Source: Aminobacter anthyllidis (GTDB lineage: Bacteria; Pseudomonadota; Alphaproteobacteria; Rhizobiales; Rhizobiaceae). From it: 64,000 bases of DNA. The translations under genes were made by a program, and so were the position numbers. The notes beneath the pieces were generated by a model. The model worked only from the letters and a program-made list of their open reading frames with translations. It did not search any database and was not told the origin of the DNA. The stretch is taken from NCBI RefSeq assembly GCF_018555685.1, contig NZ_JAFLWW010000001.1:62001-126000 (forward strand), given 5' to 3'. Positions 56,946 through 64,000 of the stretch are shown piece by piece (the stretch's first letter is position 1; each line of letters starts with the position of its first letter).

Positions 56946-57947
56946 ATGGGCCCCGCTTCGCCAATGGAAACGTCACTCAAGCGACCCGCACTGCTCATCA
57001 GTGTGGTGATCGCACTCATCGCATTGCCGCTGATAGCCGACGCCACCGGCTACACCGCGCTGATGTCGCTCGCGACGCGCGTGCTGATCTACGGCATCGC
57101 TGCGGCCAGCCTCAACTTCGTGCTCGGCTATGGCGGCATGGTCAGCTTCGGCCACGCAGCCTTCTTCGGCATCGGTGGTTACGTCGTCGGCATACTCTAC
57201 CAGCACTATTCGCTGGGCGAGCCGCTGCTCGGCTTCATTCCCGGCACCAACCAGCTATTGATCACTGTGCCTGCGGCGATCGTGGTCAGCGGACTCATGG
57301 CTGCCGTCATCGGCGCGCTGTCGCTGCGCACCGGCGGCGTGCAGTTCATCATGATCACGCTCGCCTTCGCCCAGATGTTGTTCTTCCTGTTCGTGTCGCT
57401 GAAGACTTATGGCGGCGACGATGGCCTCATCATCCGCCGCGCCAACGAGCTGCCGGGTCTCAACATGCGCGACAAGCAGACGGTCTATTATGTCTGCCTG
57501 GCGATCACGGCGCTGTTTTTCGTCATCCTGTGGCGTATCGTCAATTCGCGCTTCGGCAACGTCATCGTCGGCCTGCGCCAGAGCGAAAAGCGAATGGCGG
57601 CCATCGGCCTGCCGGCCTACCGCTACAAGCTGATGGCCTTCGTCATCTCGGGCATGGGCTGCGGCCTTGCCGGCGCGCTGATGGCCAACTTCCTGCGTTT
57701 TGCCAGCCCCGACATGCTGCACTGGACCAAGTCGGGCGAACTGATGGTAATGGTCATTCTCGGCGGCGTCGGCACGCTGTTTGGGCCGCTCATCGGTGCT
57801 GCCGTGTTCATCGTGCTCGAAACGCTGCTTGCCTCGTGGACCGAGAACTGGCAGCTCGGCCTCGGCCTCATCCTGCTGTTCGTCGTGCTTTACACCCAGG
57901 GCGGCGTGCAGGCGCTGGGCGCACGTCTTTTTGGGAGGCGCGCATGA
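56946..57947 (+). CDS. Liv-type ABC permease (LivM-like)
   Basis: The second permease has 333 residues, or 327 if the in-frame ATG at 56964 is used. It carries the LivM motifs LNFVLGYGGMVSFGHAAFFGIGGY, IALSLRTGGVQF-like segments (ALSLRTGGVQFIMITLAFAQM) and MVMVILGGVGTLFGPLIGA. It starts one base after the LivH-like stop, and its stop overlaps the first ATPase gene by ATGA, so all four transporter genes are tightly coupled. Confidence 0.92.
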   Translation: MGPASPMETSLKRPALLISVVIALIALPLIADATGYTALMSLATRVLIYGIAAASLNFVLGYGGMVSFGHAAFFGIGGYVVGILYQHYSLGEPLLGFIPGTNQLLITVPAAIVVSGLMAAVIGALSLRTGGVQFIMITLAFAQMLFFLFVSLKTYGGDDGLIIRRANELPGLNMRDKQTVYYVCLAITALFFVILWRIVNSRFGNVIVGLRQSEKRMAAIGLPAYRYKLMAFVISGMGCGLAGALMANFLRFASPDMLHWTKSGELMVMVILGGVGTLFGPLIGAAVFIVLETLLASWTENWQLGLGLILLFVVLYTQGGVQALGARLFGRRA

Positions 57948-58702
57948 GCCAGCCGATCCTCAATGTCCGCGGTCTGGTCAAGCGCTTCGGCGGCCTGCTT
58001 GCCACAGACCATGTCGACATCACCGTCAATCCAGGCGAGATCCACGCCTTGATAGGCCCCAATGGCGCCGGCAAGACGACGCTGATCTCGCAGCTGATGG
58101 GCGAGCTCAAGCCCAACGAAGGCACCATCGAGATCGACGGCCGCACCGTGGACGGTATGCCGACCGCCAGGCGCGTATCGCTTGGCCTGGCGCGCACCTT
58201 CCAGATCACCTGCCTGCTGCCCGACTACACAGTGCGAGACAACGTCGCCATCGCCGTACAGATCCGGCAGGGCCACAGCTTCCGCTTCTGGGGCGACGTG
58301 CGCCGCGAGAATGCGCTCGCCGAAGAGGCTTCGACCTACCTCGGAACCGTCGGCCTCGATGGCCGCGCCGACGAGTTGGTCGCCAACCTCTCCCATGGCG
58401 AGCAGAAACAGCTGGAGCTTGCGGTGGCACTCGCGACCAAACCGCGGCTGCTGCTGCTCGACGAGCCGATGGCAGGCCTCGGCCATGTCGAGAGCCAGCA
58501 GATGATCGAGATCCTGAGCGGCCTCAGGAGCCAGGTCTCGATGCTGCTGGTCGAGCACGACATGGAGGCCGTGTTCGCGCTGGCCGACCGCATCTCGGTG
58601 CTGGTCTACGGGCGTGTCATCGCCACCGGCACGGTCGACGAGATCAGGGACAATCCGGAAGTGCGCACCGCCTATCTGGGCGAAGGAGACGAGCTATGCT
58701 GA
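57944..58702 (+). CDS. Liv-type ABC ATPase (LivG-like)
   Basis: This ATPase has 252 residues from the ATG at 57944. Walker A is GPNGAGKTTLISQL, then GLARTFQITCLLPDYTVRDNVAIA, the signature NLSHGEQKQLELAVAL, Walker B LLLLDEPMAGLG and the H-loop LLVEHDMEAV. The signature LSHGEQ is standard for LivG. A longer open frame in this phase begins inside the permease gene and is a shadow. It overlaps the last ATPase gene by seven bases. Confidence 0.94.
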   Translation: MSQPILNVRGLVKRFGGLLATDHVDITVNPGEIHALIGPNGAGKTTLISQLMGELKPNEGTIEIDGRTVDGMPTARRVSLGLARTFQITCLLPDYTVRDNVAIAVQIRQGHSFRFWGDVRRENALAEEASTYLGTVGLDGRADELVANLSHGEQKQLELAVALATKPRLLLLDEPMAGLGHVESQQMIEILSGLRSQVSMLLVEHDMEAVFALADRISVLVYGRVIATGTVDEIRDNPEVRTAYLGEGDELC

Positions 58703-59397
58703 GCGTCGCCAAACTGCAATCGGGCTATGGCCGCAGCCAGGTGCTCTTCGACGTCGAGCTGGAGATCGGCGAAGGCGAGGTCATCACGCTGCTCGGCCGC
58801 AACGGCATGGGCAAGACCACCACTGTCAAGTCGATCATGGGCCTGGTCAGGCCGATGGCGGGCGAGGTGCGCTTCAGCGGCCGTGATGTGTGCGGCGCCA
58901 CGCCAGAGACGGTCGCCCGCCTTGGCGTCGGGCTTGTGCCGGAGGGGCGGCAGGCCTTCGCCACGCTGACCGTGCGGGAGAACCTGGTCGCCACCGCCGC
59001 CAACCGCCTCAGCCGCAAGGACCCATGGACGCTGGAGCGCGTCTACGCGCTGTTTCCAAGGCTGAAAGAGCGTGCCGGGCAGGCCGCGGGCACGCTGTCC
59101 GGCGGCGAGCAGCAGATGCTGGTCGTCGGCCGGGCGTTGATGACCAACCCGAAACTGCTTATCCTCGACGAGGCGACGGAGGGCCTTGCCCCCGTCATCC
59201 GGGCCGAAATCTGGGGCTGCATCGAGGCGCTGAAGGTGGAAGGGCAGTCGATCCTGCTGATCGACAAGAACCTCAATGTGCTGAAGCGCCTCGCCGACCG
59301 CCACTACATCCTGGAAAAGGGCCACACCGTCTGGTCCGGCACCGGCGCGGACCTGACCAGCAACGCCGAACTGGTGCAGCGTTATGTCGGCCTCTGA
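58696..59397 (+). CDS. Liv-type ABC ATPase (LivF-like)
   Basis: The partner ATPase has 233 residues from the ATG at 58696, with AAGGAGAC upstream inside the previous gene. Walker A is GRNGMGKTTTVKSIMG, with GLVPEGRQAFATLTVRENL typical of LivF, the signature GTLSGGEQQMLVVGRAL, and Walker B LLILDEATEGLAPV. The H-loop position reads LLIDKNLNVLKRL, with Asn-free Lys in place of the usual His (QHN or EHD), a notable departure seen in some LivF proteins. It overlaps the dehydrogenase gene by 14 bases. Confidence 0.93.
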   Translation: MLSVAKLQSGYGRSQVLFDVELEIGEGEVITLLGRNGMGKTTTVKSIMGLVRPMAGEVRFSGRDVCGATPETVARLGVGLVPEGRQAFATLTVRENLVATAANRLSRKDPWTLERVYALFPRLKERAGQAAGTLSGGEQQMLVVGRALMTNPKLLILDEATEGLAPVIRAEIWGCIEALKVEGQSILLIDKNLNVLKRLADRHYILEKGHTVWSGTGADLTSNAELVQRYVGL

Positions 59398-60211
59398 CAA
59401 GCCTTCCAGGCGCCTGCGGCTCTGCTTCATCGGCTGGGGCGCGATTGCCAGCCGCGTCGGTGAGTTGCTTGCCGAGCGGCAGCCGGCGGGCGTGGCGATC
59501 GTCGCCGTTGCCGTGCGCGATGCCGGCCAGGTGCGCGCCAACCTTCCCGCTGGCGCGCAGCTGATCTCAAGCCCTGAGGAACTGGCCGGGCTCGACATCG
59601 ACATGGTGATCGAGGCGGCGGGCCGACCGGCCGTCGCGATATGGGGTGAGGCGGCCTTGCGTCACGCGCGCAGCTTCGCGGTGTCTTCGGCGAGTGCGTT
59701 TACCGACGAGTCGATGCTTGGCCTGCTTTTGTCGGTCGCCGAGGAGGCTGGAAGCCGCATCCTTGTCCCATCAGGCGCGCTCGGTGACCTCGGCGCGCTG
59801 GCCGCGGCCTCCGTGCTGCCGCTCGACCAGGTCAGGCATTCGATCGTCAAGCCGCCCCGCGCCTGGCGGGGCACGAAGGCAGCCGAGCTTGTCGACCTCG
59901 ACACGCTCACCGAAAGAACCGAGTTTTTCGCCGGCTCGGCGCGCGAGGCGGCAGCAAGCTTTCCGCAGAACGCCAATGTCGCTGTCATCACTGCGTTGTC
60001 CGGCATTGGACTCGACCGCACCCGCGTCGTGCTGGTCGCCGACCCCCATGTCAGCCGCAATGTTCACGAGATCAGCGCGTCCGGCGCATTCGGCAAGCTG
60101 GACCTGAGACTGGAAAACGAGGCGCTGAAGACCAATCCGAAATCGTCCGAGATGACGGCCCTCAGCCTCGTGCGCCTTATCGAAAGCAGCGTTGCAACGC
60201 TGGTCAGCTGA
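59384..60211 (+). CDS. nadX: Aspartate dehydrogenase-like protein (NadX family)
   Basis: This NAD(P)-dependent dehydrogenase has 275 residues. The N-terminal Rossmann motif is LCFIGWGAIASRVGELL, followed by VIEAAGRPAVAIWGEAAL, VPSGALGDLGAL, FPQNANVAVITALSGIGLDRT and DPHVSRNVHEI, all hallmarks of the L-aspartate dehydrogenase family. The enzymes interconvert aspartate and iminosuccinate. Its gene overlaps the last transporter ATPase gene by 14 bases, so it belongs to the catabolic operon. It could reduce or accept an iminosuccinate fragment from ring fission, or supply NadA; the direction of reaction is not evident. Confidence 0.85.
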   Translation: MSASDKPSRRLRLCFIGWGAIASRVGELLAERQPAGVAIVAVAVRDAGQVRANLPAGAQLISSPEELAGLDIDMVIEAAGRPAVAIWGEAALRHARSFAVSSASAFTDESMLGLLLSVAEEAGSRILVPSGALGDLGALAAASVLPLDQVRHSIVKPPRAWRGTKAAELVDLDTLTERTEFFAGSAREAAASFPQNANVAVITALSGIGLDRTRVVLVADPHVSRNVHEISASGAFGKLDLRLENEALKTNPKSSEMTALSLVRLIESSVATLVS

Positions 60212-60247
60212 AGCGCGGCGCATCGCTCGGGACCCACCACGCCGACG

Positions 60248-60291
60248 GCAGCGGCCAGCGCACGACCGCGTTCGAGGGTCGCGGCCGCTGC
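60248..60291. terminator. Two-stage stem-loop after the catabolic operon
   Basis: An outer 9-bp stem (GCAGCGGCC at 60248-60256 with GGCCGCTGC at 60283-60291) encloses an inner 5-bp stem (CGACC at 60263-60267 with GGTCG at 60277-60281). It lies 37 bases after the dehydrogenase stop and before the convergent AraC gene. No T-tract follows on either strand, so it is a structured 3' end rather than a classical terminator. The rest of 60212-60338 shows nothing else. Confidence 0.55.
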
Positions 60292-60338
60292 TTGGCGACA
60301 CAGGACGGCCAGATACGTCGACTACCAGGCAGATTGGT

Positions 60339-61178
60339 TCAAGCTCCGCCGTCAACCAATCTGCTCGTGTGTTCCCAAGCGCTCGACATCCCGTGAGCCT
60401 CCTGAGTGCGAAGCTCTGTCGGGGGCATGCCAAAATGCAGCTTGATCTGGCGCGAGAAATGATAGGGATTCTTGTAACCGCACCGTTCCGCTATCTCCAG
60501 AACCGGTAGATCGGAGTGAAGGAGCAATTGCCGGCCATGAGCCGCTCGTATCTGCCAGAGATATCGAACGGGTGTTACGCCGATGTGCTTGCGGAACGCT
60601 GAAACGAGATGTGAGGGTGTGAGCGCAAGCATATCGGCCAGTTGGCCGACCGTCAGTTCTTTCGCGAAGTTTTCTTCCATGTAGCGGCGGGCGCGGTGAA
60701 TGGAGCGGGGCGTGTGCCGTTCTCGCTCCGATATCTGCGCCTCATGGAAATATGCGGCGATAAGCGACTGAGCCAATGTCTCGCAAACAATGCGGATATC
60801 CGTTTCGGTTCCTTGGGTAAGTCCCAGGCCCAAGCGCTGGATCGTCTCCAGTCGTGCGGAGATCGGAATCTTGCTGATTGCGCCGCGCAAGCTTAGCGCT
60901 GCGGATTCGGGCAGGTTCACAGGAAACGCCTCGCACCAGCTCACCTTGTTGCGCTTACCTTTTTCGTATTCGAACAAGGAAAGCTGCTCACCCAGAAACA
61001 GGCCGCACTCACCGGCTTCGACGATGGTGATGTTGCCGTCGCACGTCGCCTTGGCTGTGCCTTCATGCACCATGAGCAGCGCGACATAGTTGCCTGTCAG
61101 CGGTCCGTAGACTCCGCCTACCGGATATACGGCCTCGCCAAAAGCAAAGCCGTCCTCGTGGTCCACGACGATTTTCAT
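60339..61178 (-). CDS. AraC-family transcriptional regulator (first paralogue)
   Basis: This 279-residue regulator has an N-terminal cupin-like effector domain (GEAVYPVGGVYGPLTGNYVALLMVHEGTA) and a C-terminal AraC domain with both helix-turn-helix units (LTVGQLADMLALTPSHLVSAFRKHIGVTP and LPVLEIAERCGYKNPYHFSRQIKLHFGMPPTELR). It is about 55 percent identical by eye to the second AraC protein at 62560-63429. It is divergent from the adenosine-deaminase-family gene, which it probably controls. The ATG at 61178 has CGAGG upstream. Confidence 0.9.
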   Translation of the reverse strand: MKIVVDHEDGFAFGEAVYPVGGVYGPLTGNYVALLMVHEGTAKATCDGNITIVEAGECGLFLGEQLSLFEYEKGKRNKVSWCEAFPVNLPESAALSLRGAISKIPISARLETIQRLGLGLTQGTETDIRIVCETLAQSLIAAYFHEAQISERERHTPRSIHRARRYMEENFAKELTVGQLADMLALTPSHLVSAFRKHIGVTPVRYLWQIRAAHGRQLLLHSDLPVLEIAERCGYKNPYHFSRQIKLHFGMPPTELRTQEAHGMSSAWEHTSRLVDGGA

Positions 61179-61245
61179 CTGCTTGCCTCGATAGCCGCCG
61201 CATCTTGAGCGATTGGCCTGAGCCCCGCAACGTTGGATCGTCGCT

Positions 61246-61264
61246 ATCTTTATTCAAGATATGC
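61246..61264. promoter_or_regulatory. 19-bp motif shared by both AraC upstream regions (copy 1)
   Basis: ATCTTTATTCAAGATATGC lies 68 bases before the first AraC start, in the 240-base gap shared with the deaminase gene. It matches the copy at 63472-63490 at 16 of 19 positions and is set in otherwise dissimilar sequence. It also contains an internal ATCTT/AAGAT dyad. A common AraC binding site is the simplest explanation. Confidence 0.5.
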
Positions 61265-61421
61265 ATCGCGGCGCCGGCGATATTTCGTTTGATGCCTCGA
61301 TGCATGACACTCCTGCCATTGCGACGAGCGATGAGACGCAGCCTGCGATATGTGGCCAGAATGGTCCACCTGGCGTCCGCCCAATGCAAGTCGCGAGCTA
61401 CGTTGGCAGTGGAGAAGACCA

Positions 61422-62456
61422 GTGAATATCCAAGAGTTCATCAGGAAAGTCCCAAAGACAGAGCTTCACCTTCATCTGGAAGGCGCCATCCACCCGCAAA
61501 CCGCGCTGGACCTGGCCAGGAAGAACGGCGTGCATCTGCCCCCGGTCGACGATGCCAAGGATCTCTATCGCTTCAAGAGCCTCGAGGATTTCCTCGTCAT
61601 CTACTCCGCGGTGTCGGCAAGCGTCGTCGACGTCGATGATTTCCGGCGCATCACCTATGAGATGCTGGAGCGCTGCGCGAGAAGCGGCGCGCGTTATGTC
61701 GAATTCTTCTTCAGCCCGCATGCGCATCTGGATTGCGGGGTTGCATACGAGACGCAGCTCAAGGGTATCCTGACCGGCATGAAGGACGCCGAGAAGGATT
61801 TTCGCGTTGTCAGCCGCATCGTGCCTGGCATCAATCGCGAACGCGGGCCGGCGGCAGGGCAAGAGATGGTCGAACTGATCCTCGCGCATCGAACCGATGA
61901 AGTGATCGGCATCGGGCTGGACTTCAACGAGGCGCCATTTCCGCCCGAGCCCTTCGCCGACGTCTTTGCCCATGCGCGCAAGTCCGGGCTGCATGTGACC
62001 GCACATGCGGGCGAAACGGGACCGGCCGCCTACATCAGGGGCTCGCTTGACGCTTTGAAGGTCGAACGCATCGATCATGGCTACAATGTCGTCAATGACA
62101 TGCAGTTGATGCAGCGCTGCAAGGATGAGGGGGTGCTCTTCACCGTATGCCCTTCAACCGCAGCGGTCACTTCGGCGTGGCATGATCTGTCGGCGCCTGA
62201 TCACGCCATTCGCCAGATGCTCGATTTTGGCCTGACGCTTTCGATCCACAGCGACGATCCGCCAATGTTCTTCACCGACCTCGAGAACGAATACGTAAAG
62301 GCGGTCGAACTGCTGAAGTTCACCCCGCGCGACATCCGGGACGCCATCCTGGCGGGCATCGACGGCTCCTGGCTTGATGCAACGACAAAGCGTCGGTGGC
62401 TGCAGGAGTGGTCGGAAGAGATCGACGGCCTGATGACGGCGTTGTCGCCCAACTAG
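61422..62456 (+). CDS. Adenosine deaminase family protein
   Basis: This zinc amidohydrolase has 344 residues from the GTG at 61422, seven bases after GGAG. The motifs are HLHLEGA (His16 and His18), TAHAGETG with the catalytic Glu, ERIDHGYN, and SIHSDDPPMF with the paired Asp. The variant SDDPPMFFTDLENEY differs from classical adenosine deaminases (SLNTDDP) and is nearer to the bacterial adenine and N6-substituted-adenine deaminases. The substrate is therefore likely a purine base or nucleoside, but not certainly adenosine. It is flanked by two paralogous AraC genes. Confidence 0.88.
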   Translation: MNIQEFIRKVPKTELHLHLEGAIHPQTALDLARKNGVHLPPVDDAKDLYRFKSLEDFLVIYSAVSASVVDVDDFRRITYEMLERCARSGARYVEFFFSPHAHLDCGVAYETQLKGILTGMKDAEKDFRVVSRIVPGINRERGPAAGQEMVELILAHRTDEVIGIGLDFNEAPFPPEPFADVFAHARKSGLHVTAHAGETGPAAYIRGSLDALKVERIDHGYNVVNDMQLMQRCKDEGVLFTVCPSTAAVTSAWHDLSAPDHAIRQMLDFGLTLSIHSDDPPMFFTDLENEYVKAVELLKFTPRDIRDAILAGIDGSWLDATTKRRWLQEWSEEIDGLMTALSPN

Positions 62457-62559
62457 GCGCGGCGTTCCAGCGTCGCCAGTACCGGCGCGCTCACAACCTG
62501 CTGCGTCAGCTGGGCTTGCCTTGTCGCGGGCCCGGCTGACGACGAAAAGTCCCCGCCGT

Positions 62560-63429
62560 TCAATATGCGATATCGACCGTATCCTCGGCAACTTCGCTTG
62601 GCTTGTGGTAGCCCATGTTCGCGCGCACTTCAGTTGGCGACATGCCGAAAAGCTGCTTGATCTGACGCGAGAAATGGTAGGGGTTCTTGTAGCCGCATTG
62701 ATATGCGATTTCCGCAATCGTCAGGCCGCTGTGCAAGAGCAGATGACGTGCCCGTTTTGCGCGTACCTGCCAGAGATAGCGGGCCGGTGTGACCCCGATA
62801 TGTTTGCGAAACGACAGGATGAGATGCTGCGGCGTTCGCGCGACCAACGCCGCCAGGCTGTTGATCGTGACATCCTTTTCGGAATTTTCTTCGATGTAGT
62901 TTCTGGCGCGATGGACGGGTCGGGGAATATGCCGATCACGCTCTGAAACGTGGGCTTCGTGAAAATAGGCCGCGTAAAGAGCCTGCCCCAGGGCGTTGCG
63001 CAGCATGTTGAGATTGGCTGTGGATCCGGAGCCCAGTTCGACGCCAAGGCGCTGAAGCGCTTCAAGCGGCTCTGATATCGGAATCTTGGCGGGCACCTCG
63101 CGCAGAAGCCGCGCAATCGAGTCCGTCAGCAGTCCTGGTGAGCCTTCGCACCAGCTCACCCTGCAGCGATCACCATTGCCATATTCGAACAAAACCTGTC
63201 GTTCGTTGCGAAAGACGCCGCACTCGCCGCTATCCACGATCGTCACTTCTTCGTCGCACGTCACCCTTGCCGTTCCTTCGTGGACCAGCAGCAGCGTGAC
63301 GTAGCGATTGCGAAGCGGGCCATATACCCCACCCGCACTGTACATCGCCTCGCCGAAAGTGAAGCCATGCTCCGGGTCGACAATCGTCTGCAATGGCTGG
63401 CTCCACTCGTTAACGGGACGAAGACTCAC
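62560..63429 (-). CDS. AraC-family transcriptional regulator (second paralogue)
   Basis: This 289-residue protein starts at a GTG at 63429 and has a 14-residue N-terminal extension relative to the first AraC paralogue, with which it aligns throughout. The effector domain reads GEAMYSAGGVYGPLRNRYVTLLLVHEGTA, and the DNA-binding domain has VTINSLAALVARTPQHLILSFRKHIG and LTIAEIAYQCGYKNPYHFSRQIKQLFGMSPTEVR. The recognition helices are nearly identical in the two paralogues. It is convergent with the deaminase gene and divergent from the Rieske gene, which it probably regulates. Confidence 0.9.
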   Translation of the reverse strand: MSLRPVNEWSQPLQTIVDPEHGFTFGEAMYSAGGVYGPLRNRYVTLLLVHEGTARVTCDEEVTIVDSGECGVFRNERQVLFEYGNGDRCRVSWCEGSPGLLTDSIARLLREVPAKIPISEPLEALQRLGVELGSGSTANLNMLRNALGQALYAAYFHEAHVSERDRHIPRPVHRARNYIEENSEKDVTINSLAALVARTPQHLILSFRKHIGVTPARYLWQVRAKRARHLLLHSGLTIAEIAYQCGYKNPYHFSRQIKQLFGMSPTEVRANMGYHKPSEVAEDTVDIAY

Positions 63430-63471
63430 GGTACGCCGCTATCCAGCTATTTCAAGCGGCGGCTTATGGCG

Positions 63472-63490
63472 ATCTTCATTCAAGGTATCC
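63472..63490. promoter_or_regulatory. 19-bp motif shared by both AraC upstream regions (copy 2)
   Basis: ATCTTCATTCAAGGTATCC lies 43 bases before the second AraC start, in the gap shared with the Rieske gene. Sixteen of 19 bases match the copy at 61246-61264. It has the same orientation relative to its regulator gene. Confidence 0.5.
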
Positions 63491-63611
63491 TTTAGGCCGG
63501 CAAGGACATTCCTCGAAAACCTCTGTTCGCCGACTATTCAGCTACGAAAATCAAAGCCGATCCGACGAACCAGATATGGCAAATCGGGCCGGGCTCCAGG
63601 GAGCTGAACTT

Positions 63612-64000
63612 ATGTTTTTGCCCGTCGACAACTCGAAAACGAAAAGCGAGCTGCCGCCCGGATGCACATTCGCGGAAAGCGACTGGCATATCCTCTCCTC
63701 GTTCTGGCATCCGGTGGAATATGCTCACGAAGTTGGCGAAAAGCCTGTGCGGGCCCGCCTCCTGGATGTCGACCTTGTGCTCTACCGGACACCGCAGGGC
63801 GTAGCAGTCGCTCGCGATATCTGTCCTCACCGCGGCACCAGGATCAGCTCCGGCTGGATGGCCGACGGCCAGATCGTCTGCCCGATGCATGGGCTGCATT
63901 TCGACCATGGCGGACAGTGCACCAAGATCCCGTCGATGACCGATCCGACGGCGAAGATTCCGCCCAAGCTGAGGCTGCTGACTGTGCTGTCGGAGGAGCG
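63612..64000 (+). CDS. Rieske 2Fe-2S oxygenase, N-terminal fragment (cut by window edge)
   Basis: An open frame of 129 codons begins at the ATG at 63612, about nine bases after GGGAGC, and runs off the right edge. The Rieske cluster is complete: Cys71 and His73 in ICPHRGTRIS, and Cys90 and His93 in VCPMHGLHFD. The N-terminus (SDWHILSSFWHPVEYAHEV) is typical of the large subunits of Rieske monooxygenases and N- or O-demethylases such as vanillate demethylase and NdmA. The catalytic iron domain lies beyond the window. It is divergent from the second AraC gene and may act on the same class of compound as the deaminase product. Confidence 0.85.
   Translation, partial: MFLPVDNSKTKSELPPGCTFAESDWHILSSFWHPVEYAHEVGEKPVRARLLDVDLVLYRTPQGVAVARDICPHRGTRISSGWMADGQIVCPMHGLHFDHGGQCTKIPSMTDPTAKIPPKLRLLTVLSEE

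Overview
The window is GC-rich and gene-dense, with the gene content and order of an alphaproteobacterium of the Rhizobiales, most likely a Mesorhizobium/Aminobacter-type member of the Phyllobacteriaceae. The evidence is clpP-clpX-lon-HU synteny, a biotin operon with the rhizobial gene bioZ, a Nudix-type NAD regulator beside nadABC, a ctaA heme A synthase with a neighbouring DUF2842 protein, and many ABC transporters. I found no tRNA, rRNA, CRISPR array, insertion sequence or integrase.

Layout. 0-6.8 kb: an exopolysaccharide locus (truncated priming sugar-phosphate transferase, GT4 glycosyltransferase, Wza-like export lipoprotein, Wzz/GumC-type protein with a decayed kinase domain, BcsL/CelD-type acyltransferase, polysaccharide deacetylase). 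6.8-20.4 kb: housekeeping and small metabolic genes (ctaA, argC, speB, a glycerophosphodiesterase behind a probable Pho box, rplM-rpsI, an HxlR regulator with a divergent NAD(P)-binding protein, an enoyl-CoA hydratase group, O-acetylhomoserine sulfhydrylase). 20.7-26.1 kb: clpP, clpX, lon and an HU gene. 26.2-33.9 kb: a peptide-uptake locus (Xaa-Pro peptidase, binding protein and XRE-cupin regulator, divergent from permeases, ATPases and a GAF protein), with a helically phased array of half-sites between the two arms. 33.9-43.8 kb: a single-direction vitamin block, nadQ then nadA-nadB-nadC-bioB-bioF-bioD-bioA-bioZ-panD, mostly joined by 4-base start/stop overlaps. 44.1-60.2 kb: an accessory catabolic region. 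60.3-64 kb: two paralogous AraC regulators around an adenosine-deaminase-family gene, and the start of a Rieske oxygenase gene.

The most interesting part is 46.8-60.2 kb. It holds a flavin monooxygenase resembling the pyridine ring-opening enzyme of vitamin B6 breakdown, a cofactor-less HOD-type quinolone 2,4-dioxygenase with its triad intact, an arylformamidase-like hydrolase, an authentic 3-hydroxyanthranilate 3,4-dioxygenase, an aldehyde dehydrogenase, a DHDPS/NahE-superfamily lyase, a metallo-beta-lactamase-fold hydrolase, a complete Liv-type importer, and an aspartate-dehydrogenase-like protein overlapping the last transporter gene. I infer a route in which a (hydroxy)quinolone is imported, hydroxylated, opened with loss of CO, deacylated to an (hydroxy)anthranilate, ring-cleaved, and split by hydration and retro-aldol cleavage into an iminosuccinate-type C4 unit and a C3 semialdehyde. 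The enzyme families are well supported. The substrate and the order of steps are inference.
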